A DNA stretch of 64,000 bases from Coprinellus micaceus (taxonomy: Eukaryota; Basidiomycota; Agaricomycetes; Agaricales; Psathyrellaceae). Shown in pieces: positions 52,647 to 63,800 of this stretch. The translations under genes and the position numbers were made by a program. The stretch lies in NCBI GenBank assembly GCA_951394405.1, contig OX596335.1, positions 3,534,001-3,598,000 of the forward strand, given 5' to 3'. The notes beneath the pieces were generated by a model that worked only from the letters and a program-made list of their open reading frames with translations, was not told where the DNA came from and did not search any database. Numbering within the stretch: position 1 is the first letter of the stretch; each line of letters opens with the position of its first letter.

Positions 52647-53929
52647 TCATCTTCCAATATCCAGGCCCGAACCCGTGGGCGGCTGCCACGAACGTTCAAC
52701 AACAGGGGGGGCCGGAGATGCTGGTTGGTTATGCCAGGGGGAAGGTGGCCCGACGCCGAAAGCTGCAGACACACCGCGGCCAGCGCCGCCCATACCAAAT
52801 GGCCGCGGAGGCTGGGGTTGTGGAGGGCCGAACGTGCCTGGTCTGCGACCATATGGCCCCCCTCGCATACTAGGCTGCAGGTCTAATGGCCGCTGAAGAT
52901 GACCGGCTGGTGGCCCAGGGGAACTGTCCCAATACGCAGCCCGTTGAAACGACTCTGCTTGCGTTTGCCTTCGGGAGAGCAGGGTCCTGCCGCTCTCTAT
53001 TCGATCCAGATCCAAAGTGATCCCCTTCTCCGCCATACTCGGCTCGTCAATCCCCAGCAAACGCCTCAGCTCCTCGTTTTCGCGTTCTAACCGCGATATC
53101 TCTGACTCCCGTTCCAGCGCCCAATCTTGTCGACCCTCCAACCCAGCGTAGCTCCCCGACTTCTCGTCAAGCTCGTCTAACAATGACTCCAGCTCTTTCA
53201 GGTCTTCGATGCCAAATCCTGAGCCGTCGTAATCGGGGTCCACATTTTGGAACCGAGGGTCATCGGGATCTTCTCCAGCCATCGTCCGCAATAGACCACG
53301 CAGGTAATGTGCTAGCCTATGTAACGACTGGCCGATGTTTCCTGAGTTCCTAAGGTCGGTCGACAGGGTATTGGTATCTCGGGACATAAGTAATGCCTCG
53401 TAGTGTCTCGTCAGTGTCAACTCGTGTTGCTGAGCAGCAAGCTTTGGGGACGAACGTCAGCAAACGGGCGCTAACGGACAGGAGTGAGTCACGTACTGCG
53501 TGCGTTCGGAATTTCTGCATGATAGTCTCCAGTGTCGACTCGTACTCCTTCAGCAATATGCTGAGTTGCTTGTTCTCGTGAAGTAGGGTTTGGTTCTCGA
53601 TAATGAGTTGGGCATTCTGGCGCTCGAGCTCAGATTCGAAGGTTTCTGTAGACTTTGGTTAGCTGCATGATTCTCAATGAAGAGGATGGACCGCACCCTT
53701 TGATATATCAGTGTTATATCTGCGTAATGTAAAGCCCTGCGACGTATGAATGGCTTCATCCTGAACACCATTTTAGTACCGTACATGGCACGCCTCGAGC
53801 AGCAACCTCGACTCGAACCTTGAGCGTGTGCATCTGAGAGTGTAGAGCCCCAGCCATCTTCTGGTTGTGCGCGAGCTGCTCGCTGAGCTCGCTGACGAGC
53901 TGCCATATCCGTACGAGTTCGTTCTCCAT
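52647..53929 (-). CDS. STRIPAK complex coiled-coil subunit (SIKE/FGFR1OP2, fungal SCI1-like), 372 aa
   Basis: Small coiled-coil subunit of the striatin phosphatase-kinase complex, which in filamentous fungi controls cell fusion and fruiting-body development. ATG 53929 ([20 protein letters not shown]). Exons 53929-53819, 53760-53697, 53645-53497 and 53441-52647 sum to 373 codons. Spliced exon 2 gives [20 protein letters not shown]. Exon 3 carries [20 protein letters not shown] and [17 protein letters not shown], matching human FGFR1OP2 'ELQQENKELR...QSALELIMSKYREQ'. Exon 4 carries [13 protein letters not shown] and [19 protein letters not shown] ('LEQENKGLREILQI' in human). A Gly/Pro-rich tail follows. 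Divergent from the fucosyltransferase-like gene. Confidence 0.8.
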
Positions 53930-54115
53930 GGCTGCTGAGTCGAGGGTATGATGGTGGAGAGTGTCAAGGGCTGAGCAGGGCTGCCTCATGTACAGTATTA
54001 TTTAAACCCCCCGTTGATCGCAAACAACCGGCGTCGACCATCACTGGGAGATGCGAACGACAACGACCCCAGTCGGATACTGGAGGATCCGGGCGCTGGA
54101 ATTCGCCTTGACCGC
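53930..54115. promoter_or_regulatory. Shared 5' region of SCI1-like and fucosyltransferase-like genes
   Basis: 186 bp between the SCI1-like ATG (53929) and the first in-frame ATG of the next gene (54116). From 54002 onward the plus-strand frame is already coding-like (NNRRRPSLGDANDND), so the real N-terminus of the right-hand gene may lie inside. Confidence 0.4.
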
Positions 54116-56013
54116 ATGCCACGACCACAACATCTTGGGAATCTCACCTCTGCCCTCCCAGACTCTGACGACAATGGCTTGACGCCCAGGACACCACACT
54201 CACGGACCGCGAGACTGGAAGGGGGGTTCGCGAGGCTTCAGGTCGGCGAGGTAGATGACTTCGAGATGTCTACGTTCGCCCAGCAGCAGTCGGCTCCTCT
54301 GCTACACTCTTCAACGAGCTCGAGGTTCGCGGTCGGGCCACACTCTAGTAAGCGTGGTGCTGTTGAGTCGCACGAGCCACTTTCCCGTACCCAAAGGGTT
54401 CTAGCAGCGTTTGGCGTTGTGCTTGCGGGGGTGCTCTTGGTTCTCATAATCGTGTCTTATACGAACCAGCCCCTCCTCATGCGGACTTTGGGACTTGATC
54501 CAGCCAACCTCCATACAAATACCCCGTCCCATAGCGGGTTGTCCTACCAGAACTATACCTCCTTCCCTCTCCTGGGCACCCAATACCTGCACGAATGCGC
54601 TCAACAGATGTCCGGATTTATGTCTCATGGAGACTACTGGGACGTACCAAAACACCACAGTGTCCCAATGGACGTGGACCATGCAAACGATCCTCACAAC
54701 AGGATATGCAACTCGACAATCACCTACCTCTTGGACGGTCAGGTGGGTCTAGCTGCCGACATCGCCCTAATGGCACAGGTAGCCGCCCTTGCGCGAGAGG
54801 TGCGAGTACTTTTTATTTTTCTTCTTCTAATTCTCAACATGTAGCCATACAGCGAAACAGGACCTTCTTTGTTGACGACACCCATTGGACGAGAGGGAAA
54901 TGGACTGAGTACTTCGAGGATGTCACATCGCTTCAACAAGGACCTGAGCCAGGGTGCCTACCCCCACCCCCTCAAGAGCTCGTCGCATGCCCCAGGGTGG
55001 TGAGGTATGTACCTCATCCGTGCAGTGGCCGAAGGTCACCGTTGATCGCGAATACAGGCATTGGGTTGTCGGTTCCTTGACCGCCAAGTATCATTTGGGT
55101 CACCCCTTTGAGGAGCACTACGAGGACCCGTATGCTGCTCCCCCCTCTATGCCATCTACCTGTTGACGAATACTCGTAACTAGGTACGGCCACCAACTTA
55201 ACCGCAAGAAACCTGTCTTCGAGATGGCCCACAAGTCACTCGCATCGACTATACGGCCAAACGAGAAGATGCGAACACTGATCAACACTGCAAAAGTCGA
55301 ACTTCTCCGAAAATTCCCTAGTGAATCAGAACAACTGGAAGTTGACAAACATGCTACTCTCCACCGCTCCTACTGCTCAACCCATATCCGCCGTGGGGAT
55401 CGCATCCCACACGGCTGGATGCACCATAGAAAGCCGATTGCTACCCAAGTATACATCGACGCTATTTTTCAACGCCTTAACAAGTCCCAATTACCAGACC
55501 AGTCCTCCCAGCCGCCCGTCGTTTACCTTGCTTCAGACTCCCCCGCAGTACTCGAACAATTCGCGGAGGCCTACAATGGAACCACATACAGCCTCTCGAA
55601 GTCTAAACGCCCCGAACTGAACACACTCGCCAGCCCCCAAGAGTACCGTCAAGAAATGTTCGACAAACTTCCTCCAGAAACTCGGCGGAAAGCAACGAAG
55701 GGAGCACTGATCGACTTGGCCCTGGTGACTGGACTGTGGGGAGACGAACAGGAGCCACGGCTTGATTCTGCGGTCGTTTCGGTCAGGTATGTATGCGAAC
55801 TTCTGGCGATACCACATTTGACGGCGAACCGTGTGCTGACTGATTCTCCACAGCTCCAACTTTGGTCGTTTGGCTGCGATTGGGTTGGGCTGGGAGGGGG
55901 CCTTTGGGAACGTTGACGAGATGGGAGATATCGACAACACGAGAAAGAGATGGGTAGACGTGGACCTCCAAGGGAGCGAGCTACCTGTATGGCAGGCTTT
56001 CGAGTTGTTTTGA
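54116..56013 (+). CDS. Type II membrane glycosyltransferase-like protein with HIRRGD motif (fucosyltransferase superfamily)
   Basis: The first in-frame ATG is 54116 (MPRPQHLGNLTSALPD), but the frame is open and coding-like from 54002. An upstream ATGATG at 53948 with a 42-nt intron could supply the true start. A single transmembrane segment (VLAAFGVVLAGVLLVLIIVS) lies before a lumenal domain with NYT and NST sequons. Exons give SYQNYTSFPLLGTQYLHECA, TFFVDDTHWTRGKWTEYFED and CSTHIRRGDRIPHGWM. The last resembles the H-(I/V)-R-R-x-D GDP-fucose-binding motif of FUT8/POFUT-type enzymes. VVYLASDSPAVLEQFAEAYN is like their Ser/Asp motif, and GALIDLALVTGLWGDE...SSNFGRLAAIGLGWE like their SxxS(N)F motif. 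It ends at 56013. Expected in the Golgi; donor and acceptor are unknown. Confidence 0.72.
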
Positions 56014-56255
56014 GCACACCCTTCGGTGATATCATTCGCGACCGCAAGCCCATTGTAAGAGCTTGAGAGTATAATTCCAGCCGTCCTGGTATATTACGAT
56101 CGCAAGGCATGCTATACAAGTGGCAGGTACGGTGGTAGATGGACAATTTAAGCGCCCAGTAGTATCCAATGTTGGAATCGATGAGATCTGTGTTGTTGAG
56201 CGCTTAAAGCTGCTCATAAAGTATTCGTAAAATAGATACCGTCCCCTCAGTAAGT
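56014..56255. other. 3'-3' gap with inverted repeat
   Basis: 242 bp between convergent stops. It contains TTTAAGCGC (56147-56155) and GCGCTTAAA (56200-56208), exact inverted repeats 44 bp apart. No gene is seen. Confidence 0.5.
56147..56208. repeat. 9-bp inverted repeat, 44-bp spacer
   Basis: Arms TTTAAGCGC and GCGCTTAAA are perfect complements. The position between two convergent genes fits an RNA hairpin near transcript ends, a protein-binding palindrome or a tiny element relic. The sequence does not decide between these. Confidence 0.45.
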
Positions 56256-58422
56256 CTAGTAGGCGAAGCGGAAATCCATCCGTTCGTTTCCTGTCTCTTT
56301 TGTTGTTGCGATGTATTCCTCGCGTTCCTGTCGTGGCGGTTAACATCTGGAATGTTCGAGCGGACGGTGAGTGGGCTGACCTTTTGACTCCACGAACTCC
56401 AAACTTTCTCTCGTCTGTGGTTAAGATACTTGTAGAAAAAGTGGATGAAGATATAGAGCGAAATATTCATGCTTGCAATGCCGATGAGCACACGGTTGCC
56501 GCGCTTGTCTGGAGGTGGCGAGTGGATCAGGAAACCGGCGCCTACTCAAAAGGACGGAGGGACTTACACAGGGGTGCATCGTCCTTGCGGTAAATGTTCG
56601 CGTAGACGATGGCGCCGGCCTGTACGCACATGTTGTACAAACTCGCTGACACTGTTCTCTTGCCCACACCATATGAGTTTCGCGACGCCCACGCCACCTG
56701 GATAGGGTGGACGTAGGGGAACCCAGTGACGAGGGTCACCACCGCAAAGTAGACCCACTGCGAGGTCTGCGAGTTAAAGGTATACATGGCGACTAGGAGG
56801 GGGAGAGCCCAGACTTGCAAAATCATCGTAGCGAGGACGCGACTGTTGATCTTCTCGCTGATGTAGGCGGTGAAGAGTAGCATGGTAGCACCAACGACGA
56901 CAGAGGGGATGGTAAGTAAGTTGGTATCGGTGGTGCTGAAGCCCAGGTTGCGGAGTGAGAGGGTGAGATAGACTTGAGGGGGACCGACGGGCACTGAAAG
57001 CGGGAATAATTAATACGTGCAAAGAAATGAGGAAGTGACCAAGCGACCCACTCATGTGCGTTAGACCGACAGCGTAGAGCGGCCACATTCTCCAATCCGC
57101 CGCTGCATCCCAGATCATCCGGACTGAGAGACCCTCTCGATTGTGCATGTCGGACTTGGTGGGGTCGTCACGCAAGACGCGGTTGACCATGATGGTTTCC
57201 TCTCTGTAGGTAGCGTTAGGCGACCGGGCAAGTCTATAGGGAAAAAAACAGGACGAACCGTTCGTCAAACCAACCCCGAGTTTGTGTCGGTCCGGCAGGC
57301 ATAAGCCAGAACGAGGCGATACCGATGACCAAAGTGAAGATACCCTCGAGCAAAAAGAGATATCTCCAGCCCTCCTTTCCGGCGACACCACGCATCTTCA
57401 GGATACCAGTGCCAAGGAAGGCACTAATGATATCCGCAGCATAGTTGGACATCCAGAAGTAGGCCATACGTATGGGCACTAAAGCGAGCGTGAGCGTTCA
57501 TCTTACAAAATTATGACAAACGGGCACTCACATTCGCGCTTTGTATAGAAATACGACAGATAGAGGACAATGTCGGGGATGAAACCTCCCTGGCAGAATC
57601 CAATGAGGAACCGGCAGACGAGGAAGGAGGTCCGGCCAGAGAGCCAGAACTGGGAGAGTGACACCACGCTCCAGAGAACCATCTATCGCGCCATTTAGAC
57701 GAACATGTCGTATGAGATAGAAGCGACTATAACGTACCTGGCAAGGGACCCAAACATCAGGGCCGATACGCTTCGAGACGAGCTGGGAGGGTAGTTCTAG
57801 AGTCATGATAAGCCAAAACTCCTATATGGGGAGTCGGGGTAGATACATACCGGCAATGAGGAAAGAGAGTCGGAAGAGGGTGTTACCGAGGTTGAAGTCG
57901 TTGGTCGTGAGCCCCAGGTCTTTGAGAAAGTTGTCCGAGTTGGCTTGGGAGATGTTGCTCCTATCCAAGTCCAGCGAGAAGAACATGATGGCTGCCCACA
58001 CCATGATTCGAAGGTCCATCTTGCGCACAATTTTCTATAGGGAGGATGAGCTCACCGGCGCGTAGAAAAGTGGCTAGAGAACATACATTTTCTTCCCGCC
58101 ATGTCCAGCGAGCCAATGGGTTGAAGCGATGTGTGTTTTCGTACTGAGGTGGAGGGCGATAAGCTTCTAGCGAGGTTGGGTCGTCGAACACGGAGGGTTG
58201 AGTGGCAATGGCATCTAATTCCGACTTCTTCTTTCTCTTGAAGATAGAGGCGAAGGGGTTGCCGGTCTGCCCATCGAGGGGTGCACCGAGAGGGGGAACT
58301 GTGGCATCGGCAGCCGTGACGGAGACCTTCGAGCCTTTCTCGTCGCCAGAGAAAGAGCTCGTGTCGGTGTCGTCCTTCCTGGCAGGCTTCTCTGCGCCAT
58401 GCGAGAGAAGGGTAGTGGACAT
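56256..58422 (-). CDS. MFS anion:cation symporter, Dal5/allantoate permease family
   Basis: Plasma-membrane transporter with 12 predicted helices; relatives carry allantoate, nicotinate, pantothenate or other organic anions. ATG 58422 ([18 protein letters not shown]) and a ~130-residue cytosolic N-tail. Then [20 protein letters not shown] and [20 protein letters not shown], the hallmark TM1 and loop. [20 protein letters not shown] and [20 protein letters not shown] follow (MFS signature region). Then come [71 protein letters not shown] and [20 protein letters not shown]. It ends [14 protein letters not shown] at 56256, the usual C-terminus of this family. About nine introns. The substrate cannot be deduced. 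Confidence 0.88.
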
Positions 58423-58703
58423 GGTGAGGAAGAGGGCGATGAGATTTTCCAAGGGTACGTACACATCTATTTATTTGCTGGAGCGGTGTGGATATTGCAC
58501 TAGAACATAGCTCAATCGGTCAGAATGGCGAAGTGACGTGAGTCCATTGCGCTCTGGCAGTGGCGAATTGCGCCATTGCCCACTGAGGTGTTACCACTTC
58601 CATATACGGCAAGTCCGCATGGCTATTACTCTTCCTGTCGGTTCTCTGATTTCGCTGCTCGTTTTGAAAATCAATTCTGTGTCATGCTGTCCAGTCTACA
58701 TGT
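58423..58703. other. Intergenic between MFS start and CCT7 stop
   Basis: 281 bp with two minus-strand genes on either side; the MFS promoter and CCT7 3' UTR. No additional feature is seen. Confidence 0.35.
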
Positions 58704-60668
58704 CTATCGACGTCCCATACCGCGTCCGCGTCCTCTCATCGCCCTCTGTGCCGTGCCCGGGGGAGCTCTAGGTCCAGGGTTTTGCTTGATAAACGGGAGA
58801 AAGGATCAGCAAGCGGACTTTTGATTGCAAAGGCGACATCACTCACTGCTTCGCTCTGAGGATTGCGTATCGTCTCGTCCACGCTCAAAATCAAACAGGC
58901 CGCCTCCGATGCGCTGCTGATGGCATTGATTTTGACGAGGCTTGGCTCCCAGACGAATGCTTCCAAGTTGTCCCTGATACCAGTGGGACCGTCTACATCA
59001 ACGCCGAACCACTTGCCGTCGGTTGCGTGCTTCATTCGCAACTTGTTCAGAATGTCTGTGGAATCCAAACCTGCGTTATCACTAATCTGGCGGGGGATGA
59101 TTTCCAGGGCCTTGGCAAAGGCTGCGATAATAAGCTGGAGCTTTCCTGGGATGGTCAGCGCGTGCTTGCGGATGTGGGCAGAGAGCTCCATCTGGACAGG
59201 GGGAAGTAATATTGTCAGAGCCGCGTCATGCCAAGATGGAAAACGTTGATAGTACCTCGATTGCGCCTCCTCCAGCTACGACTTCGCCATTCTTGATCGC
59301 ACGCTTCACGACCATAAGGGCATCGTGAAGACTGCGCTCGACCTCCTCAATGAATTGTTCCGCACCACCGCGGAGGACAAGGGTGCATGTCTTGGCTTGG
59401 GGGCAACCCTCGAAAATGTTGTAGCGCTCACCACCGATTTGGCGCTCCTGGAAGATGCCACAGGTGCCAAGGTGCTCACGAGAAATATCGCTGCATGTGG
59501 ACTGAATGTCACCACCGGTAGCCTGAACGACCCTGCGCAGGTCACCCGCAGCTACTCGGCCGGCACAGAAGATGTCGCGATCCGCGAACCACTGGGTAGC
59601 AAGATCTCCGATGGGAAGCTTGCTCAGAACCACTTTAGCGCCCGTCTTCTCAATCGCCTGCAGCTTCCTGTAGATGATCTCCCACTCCGCGTCCACGATC
59701 GCCTGGTAGTCAGAGACAGCCTCGACACGGACTTCAGCATTGTCCTTCTCCGCCTTCAACTCCAACTCGACGTTCAAGCACAGGATAAGAGGATTATCGA
59801 AGTATTTGGGTTGCTGCTCGGCACCTGCGTAGGTGAAGGTCTTCTTGAAGGCGACACCCTGGACGAGGAGTGAGTCTTGCAATCCACCACCAGCGACCTT
59901 CTTCACGCCGATCAAGGATTCATCGAGATCTTCGGGGTCGAGGCATTCGATGGCATTCACGACCATTTCTGAGAAGAAAGGCTTTTCGGAGTGGATAAGT
60001 TTTGAGGACATGGAGGTGGCGGCACATTTGAGGAGAAGGGAGCGGAAATTTCTGAGGGGCGATGAGAACGAGATCAAACGCGACACGAAAGTTAGACGCC
60101 GTACTCGGGATCTGACTTGTCGACCTTGATCTGGAGCTCATTGATACGATCGATGGCCTGTCTCGTGTCAGTAGCCAGAAAAATACGACTGAAAACGTAA
60201 ACTGACGAGTTTCGTTGCCTGGCGGAAGCCCTTCATGATGATGTGGGGACTGACACCCTCCTCGATGTAGGTCCTAACCTCCTTTAACAGCTGAGCAGCA
60301 AGAAGAACGACACTGGTGGTTCCATCTCCAATCTCCGCGTCCTGGGCCCTGGCAATGTCGACGAGTGTACGCGCGGCGGGGTGGACAATGTCGAGAAGTT
60401 TCAAGATGGTCGCTCCATCGTTGGTAATCTGGGCTTCACCACGTTCGTTGACGATGAGCTTGTCCATTCCACGGGGCCCAAGGGTCGAGGAGAGCGTGCC
60501 TGCGATGGCGAGGCATGCGGAGATGTTGGAGAGTAATTGAGGATTGCCCTGGGATGTGTCTGTTCCCTCCCGGAGGAGAACGACCGTCGGTTGCTGTGTA
60601 TCGCAGTGTCAGTAGCTCAATTCTATCACAGAAACCAAAAAACTGACCATTGGGAGACCGCGCTGCAT
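58704..60668 (-). CDS. CCT7: T-complex protein 1 subunit eta (CCT7 chaperonin)
   Basis: One of eight subunits of the cytosolic chaperonin TRiC/CCT, which folds actin, tubulin and WD40 proteins. ATG 60668, with a 21-nt first exon (MQRGLPM) then [23 protein letters not shown]-site motifs: [23 protein letters not shown] and [27 protein letters not shown]...CTCAG intron links KVDKSDPE to [20 protein letters not shown]. Family blocks [58 protein letters not shown] and [20 protein letters not shown] are close to human CCT7. [20 protein letters not shown] and [19 protein letters not shown] also match. The long frame stops early, but a GTGAGT...TCAAG intron restores the Gly/Arg-rich tail [11 protein letters not shown], with the stop at 58704. 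Head-to-head with RAD5. Confidence 0.94.
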
Positions 60669-60848
60669 TTTGAGAGTTCAAGTCTATGAGAGATCTGCCT
60701 CATCCGAGTCCGCCTGCGCCATCAGCCATCCCTTCAATTTGGCCTTGTTAGGGCCAGACGCGCTCGGTCGCGTCGATTATTGGCAACTCTGACTCCTCCG
60801 CTGGTCACCCCCGACGACGCGTCCAACGTCCCCCAACGCGACCGAACG
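60669..60848. promoter_or_regulatory. Shared 5' region of CCT7 and RAD5
   Basis: 180 bp between divergent ATGs. The RAD5 frame extends upstream without an ATG. No distinctive binding site was noticed. Confidence 0.4.
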
Positions 60849-63800
60849 ATGAGCAGCCCCAAGAATACCGCTCGGCCACCTCCGGGAGCGTTCTTTGCGA
60901 GCTCAGACGAGGAGGAGGAGCAACTTCCAATGGTGGTTGATGACACCGATGCGCCAACAACGAGTTCTCCTAAGCCCTCGACGTCCCGGGAGTCTTCCCC
61001 TGCCATGGAGAAGCTCTTTCTAGACGGCGACGACGATGAAGAAACTCTCCCCGAAATTCCTGAAGATTTGGCCCATTCTTCTTCAGACGCACTGGCAGTG
61101 GAAGAGGATGACGACTTCGACGTCCAGTTGATCGAACCTGTCCCGAAGGCGAGGAGTACCAGCGTCCAGCTTCAAGAGCGGAGGTATGGACAAGGAACTG
61201 ACCCCAATAAGAGAAAGCGAAGTCCCTCCCTGTCGTCACACAGTGCCAGCAAACCACAACCTGTCCCGATGTATCTGGGGGAAACCATCATTGCGAACGC
61301 TTGGAGTAACGTCTCTGGAAAGGGATACGTCAAAGCTGGGGATTCTATCGACCTCAAGCGAGATTCAGAGGGCGAGCCATCCTCGTCCCGCAAGGCGAGG
61401 CCCAAGGCTGCGGGTACTGGGAAGAGAGCGGAGGGCAAGAAGCAGATGAAACTCTCTGCTATGCTTAAACCACAACCTGTCAAGGCTGTTGGAAAGAAGA
61501 AGAAGAGCGACACCATCGTCCGTCTCGTCAACAAAAAGGGTTTTGGTGCGCCATCCATTATTCGGCCGTTCAATTTGAAGTAACCAAACGTGTGCTCAGA
61601 GTTTGGGCGGTTGCCAACGGAGTCATCATGGTGGATATATAAACTGCTAGAACTAGGTATGCGCTGTCTCTTGCTCATACGGCACCCCCTGACATGGACA
61701 CAGGCATCGTCGACATTAGAACTATCATGACAGACTGTCCTGAAAGGTTGACGACGGGCGTGGGTCTCATCATCGCCTTGCAATTCTATATCCTTCCCTC
61801 TGCATTTACCATTCCCAGCACTTCTGCCAAGCCGGATGATGACCGTCCGAAAGTCGTGTTCGACGAAGGTCAAGAAACCCAAGAAGAAACGTGAGAGGAG
61901 TACCCTGCCCCGCAATAGCTGTCGCTCAAATTAACGCGACGCGCCTTCCAGGGAACTAAGAGAGCGGAAGAGCGCAATTGTTCAGCTGTTCGACGTACTG
62001 GGTCTGAAACCTCAAGCTGGTGTGAACTTCAAAGGTCCGAAGCAGAAGGAGTCTGTGACCCATGAAGCTTTGAAGAAGATGGCTTCGAGACCAGCAAAGA
62101 AGAGGAAAGAAGTGGTTGGAGACGGAGAAGAAATTGAAGTTGACGAGAACGACGAAGAGGTGCTCTCCACCAACGACATCAACAGCATATACAAGAAGTC
62201 TGTGTGCCTGTCTCGTTACTCCTTTGTATGCCTGACACCTCAGAATTTAGAGCACAGCACAACGACAGGACTATGGGCCAGATGGAGCCGGCTGATACAT
62301 TCAGCTTGACTCTAAGGTCGTACCAAAAGCAAGCGCTGCGGTGGGTAGCCATATCCGTCCGGGAAGGCACCATTCTCATTTGGTAATTAGGTGGATGCAT
62401 TCTCTCGAAATAGGTGCCATGGATGCCCGCGAGTCGTCGTCCATGCATCCACTCTGGAGCGAGTGAGTTGTTAACTTCACCCCATGGTCACACTTTTCTG
62501 ACTTCGGCCAGGTACGCATTTCCTCACGACTCGGCATCTGGGGAGGTCATCGACCTTACCGAGGACGAAAATTTGTTCTTCTTCAACCCGTATTCCGGAG
62601 AGTTGAGCTTAGTCTTCCCCAAGGCTGAGCGAAGCTGTCGAGGCGGTATTTTAGCGTAAGTCGTCTCTCACTCCAACACAAATACCTTCCTGACCTCAAC
62701 TTTAGTGACGGTTCGTGGTCCAATCCGAGAGGTTTCCTGGCTGATGTGTGCTAACTTTAACCTTTCCTTTAGAAAGTGAGTGAGCTCATACACCACAAAC
62801 GATCCCTTGCTGACACTTACCACAGTGGGCATGGGTAAAACGATCATGATCTCCGCCCTCATCCAAACTGGCCTCCCCATCCCCTCCGATGTCCGCCCAG
62901 AGCCCGCCAGGAAGAGCAAACAGCTCAAACTAAACGCGTCTTTCAAAGCCGTACCAAGGAAGGCCTCGGGTAGCACCCCGAAGCCTCCTTCCGCGACTTT
63001 GATTGTCGCGCCAACGTCCCTTCTTGCTCAATGGGCTGAAGAGCTTCAGCGGTCGAGTAAGAAGGGTACGTTGGATGTGCTGGTGTGGCATGGACAGAAT
63101 AGGCTGGATTTGGAGTCCATGGTGGATGAGGATGAGGAGGAAGGTAGGGGGAAGGAGAAGAAGCCGATGAAGATCGTTATTACGTCGTATGGGACCCTTG
63201 CGTCGGAGCATGCGAAGTCGGAAAAGTATAAATCCCCAATATTCGAGAGTACGTATTTCACCCGCCGCTCTTTGGCTTGTGTCTCACCTCACTTTTCAGT
63301 CGAGTGGTTGAGGGTGGTTCTCGACGAAGCCCATGCGTGCAAATCCCGGACGAGCAAGACGGCGAAAGCCGTGTATGCTCTTTCCTCCAGAAGGCGCTGG
63401 GCCGTCACTGGGACCCCAATTATCAACCGACTAGAGGACCTATACTCGTTATTGTGAGTTCAGAACCCCATTTCGCTCAAATGGCTTGACCGATGTTTCA
63501 CCAGACGCTTCCTCGACTTCAAGCCATGGTCAAACTATGCCTTTTTCCGATCGTGGGTGTACTTCCGTTGAGACCACCTGCCGGTACCCACCTAACGCGT
63601 ACCAGATTCATTACTCTCCCGTTCCTAGCACGCGACCCTAAGGCGATTGAGATTGTGCAAGTCATTCTCGAGAGTATCCTCCTGCGTCGTGACAAGAACA
63701 TGCGGGACGTCGAAGGGAACAAGATCGTCGACCTCCCTCCGAAAGAAGTGAGATCTTCGTCCAATATCATCGTGAACTAGATCGTTCTGACCGCCTTCGA

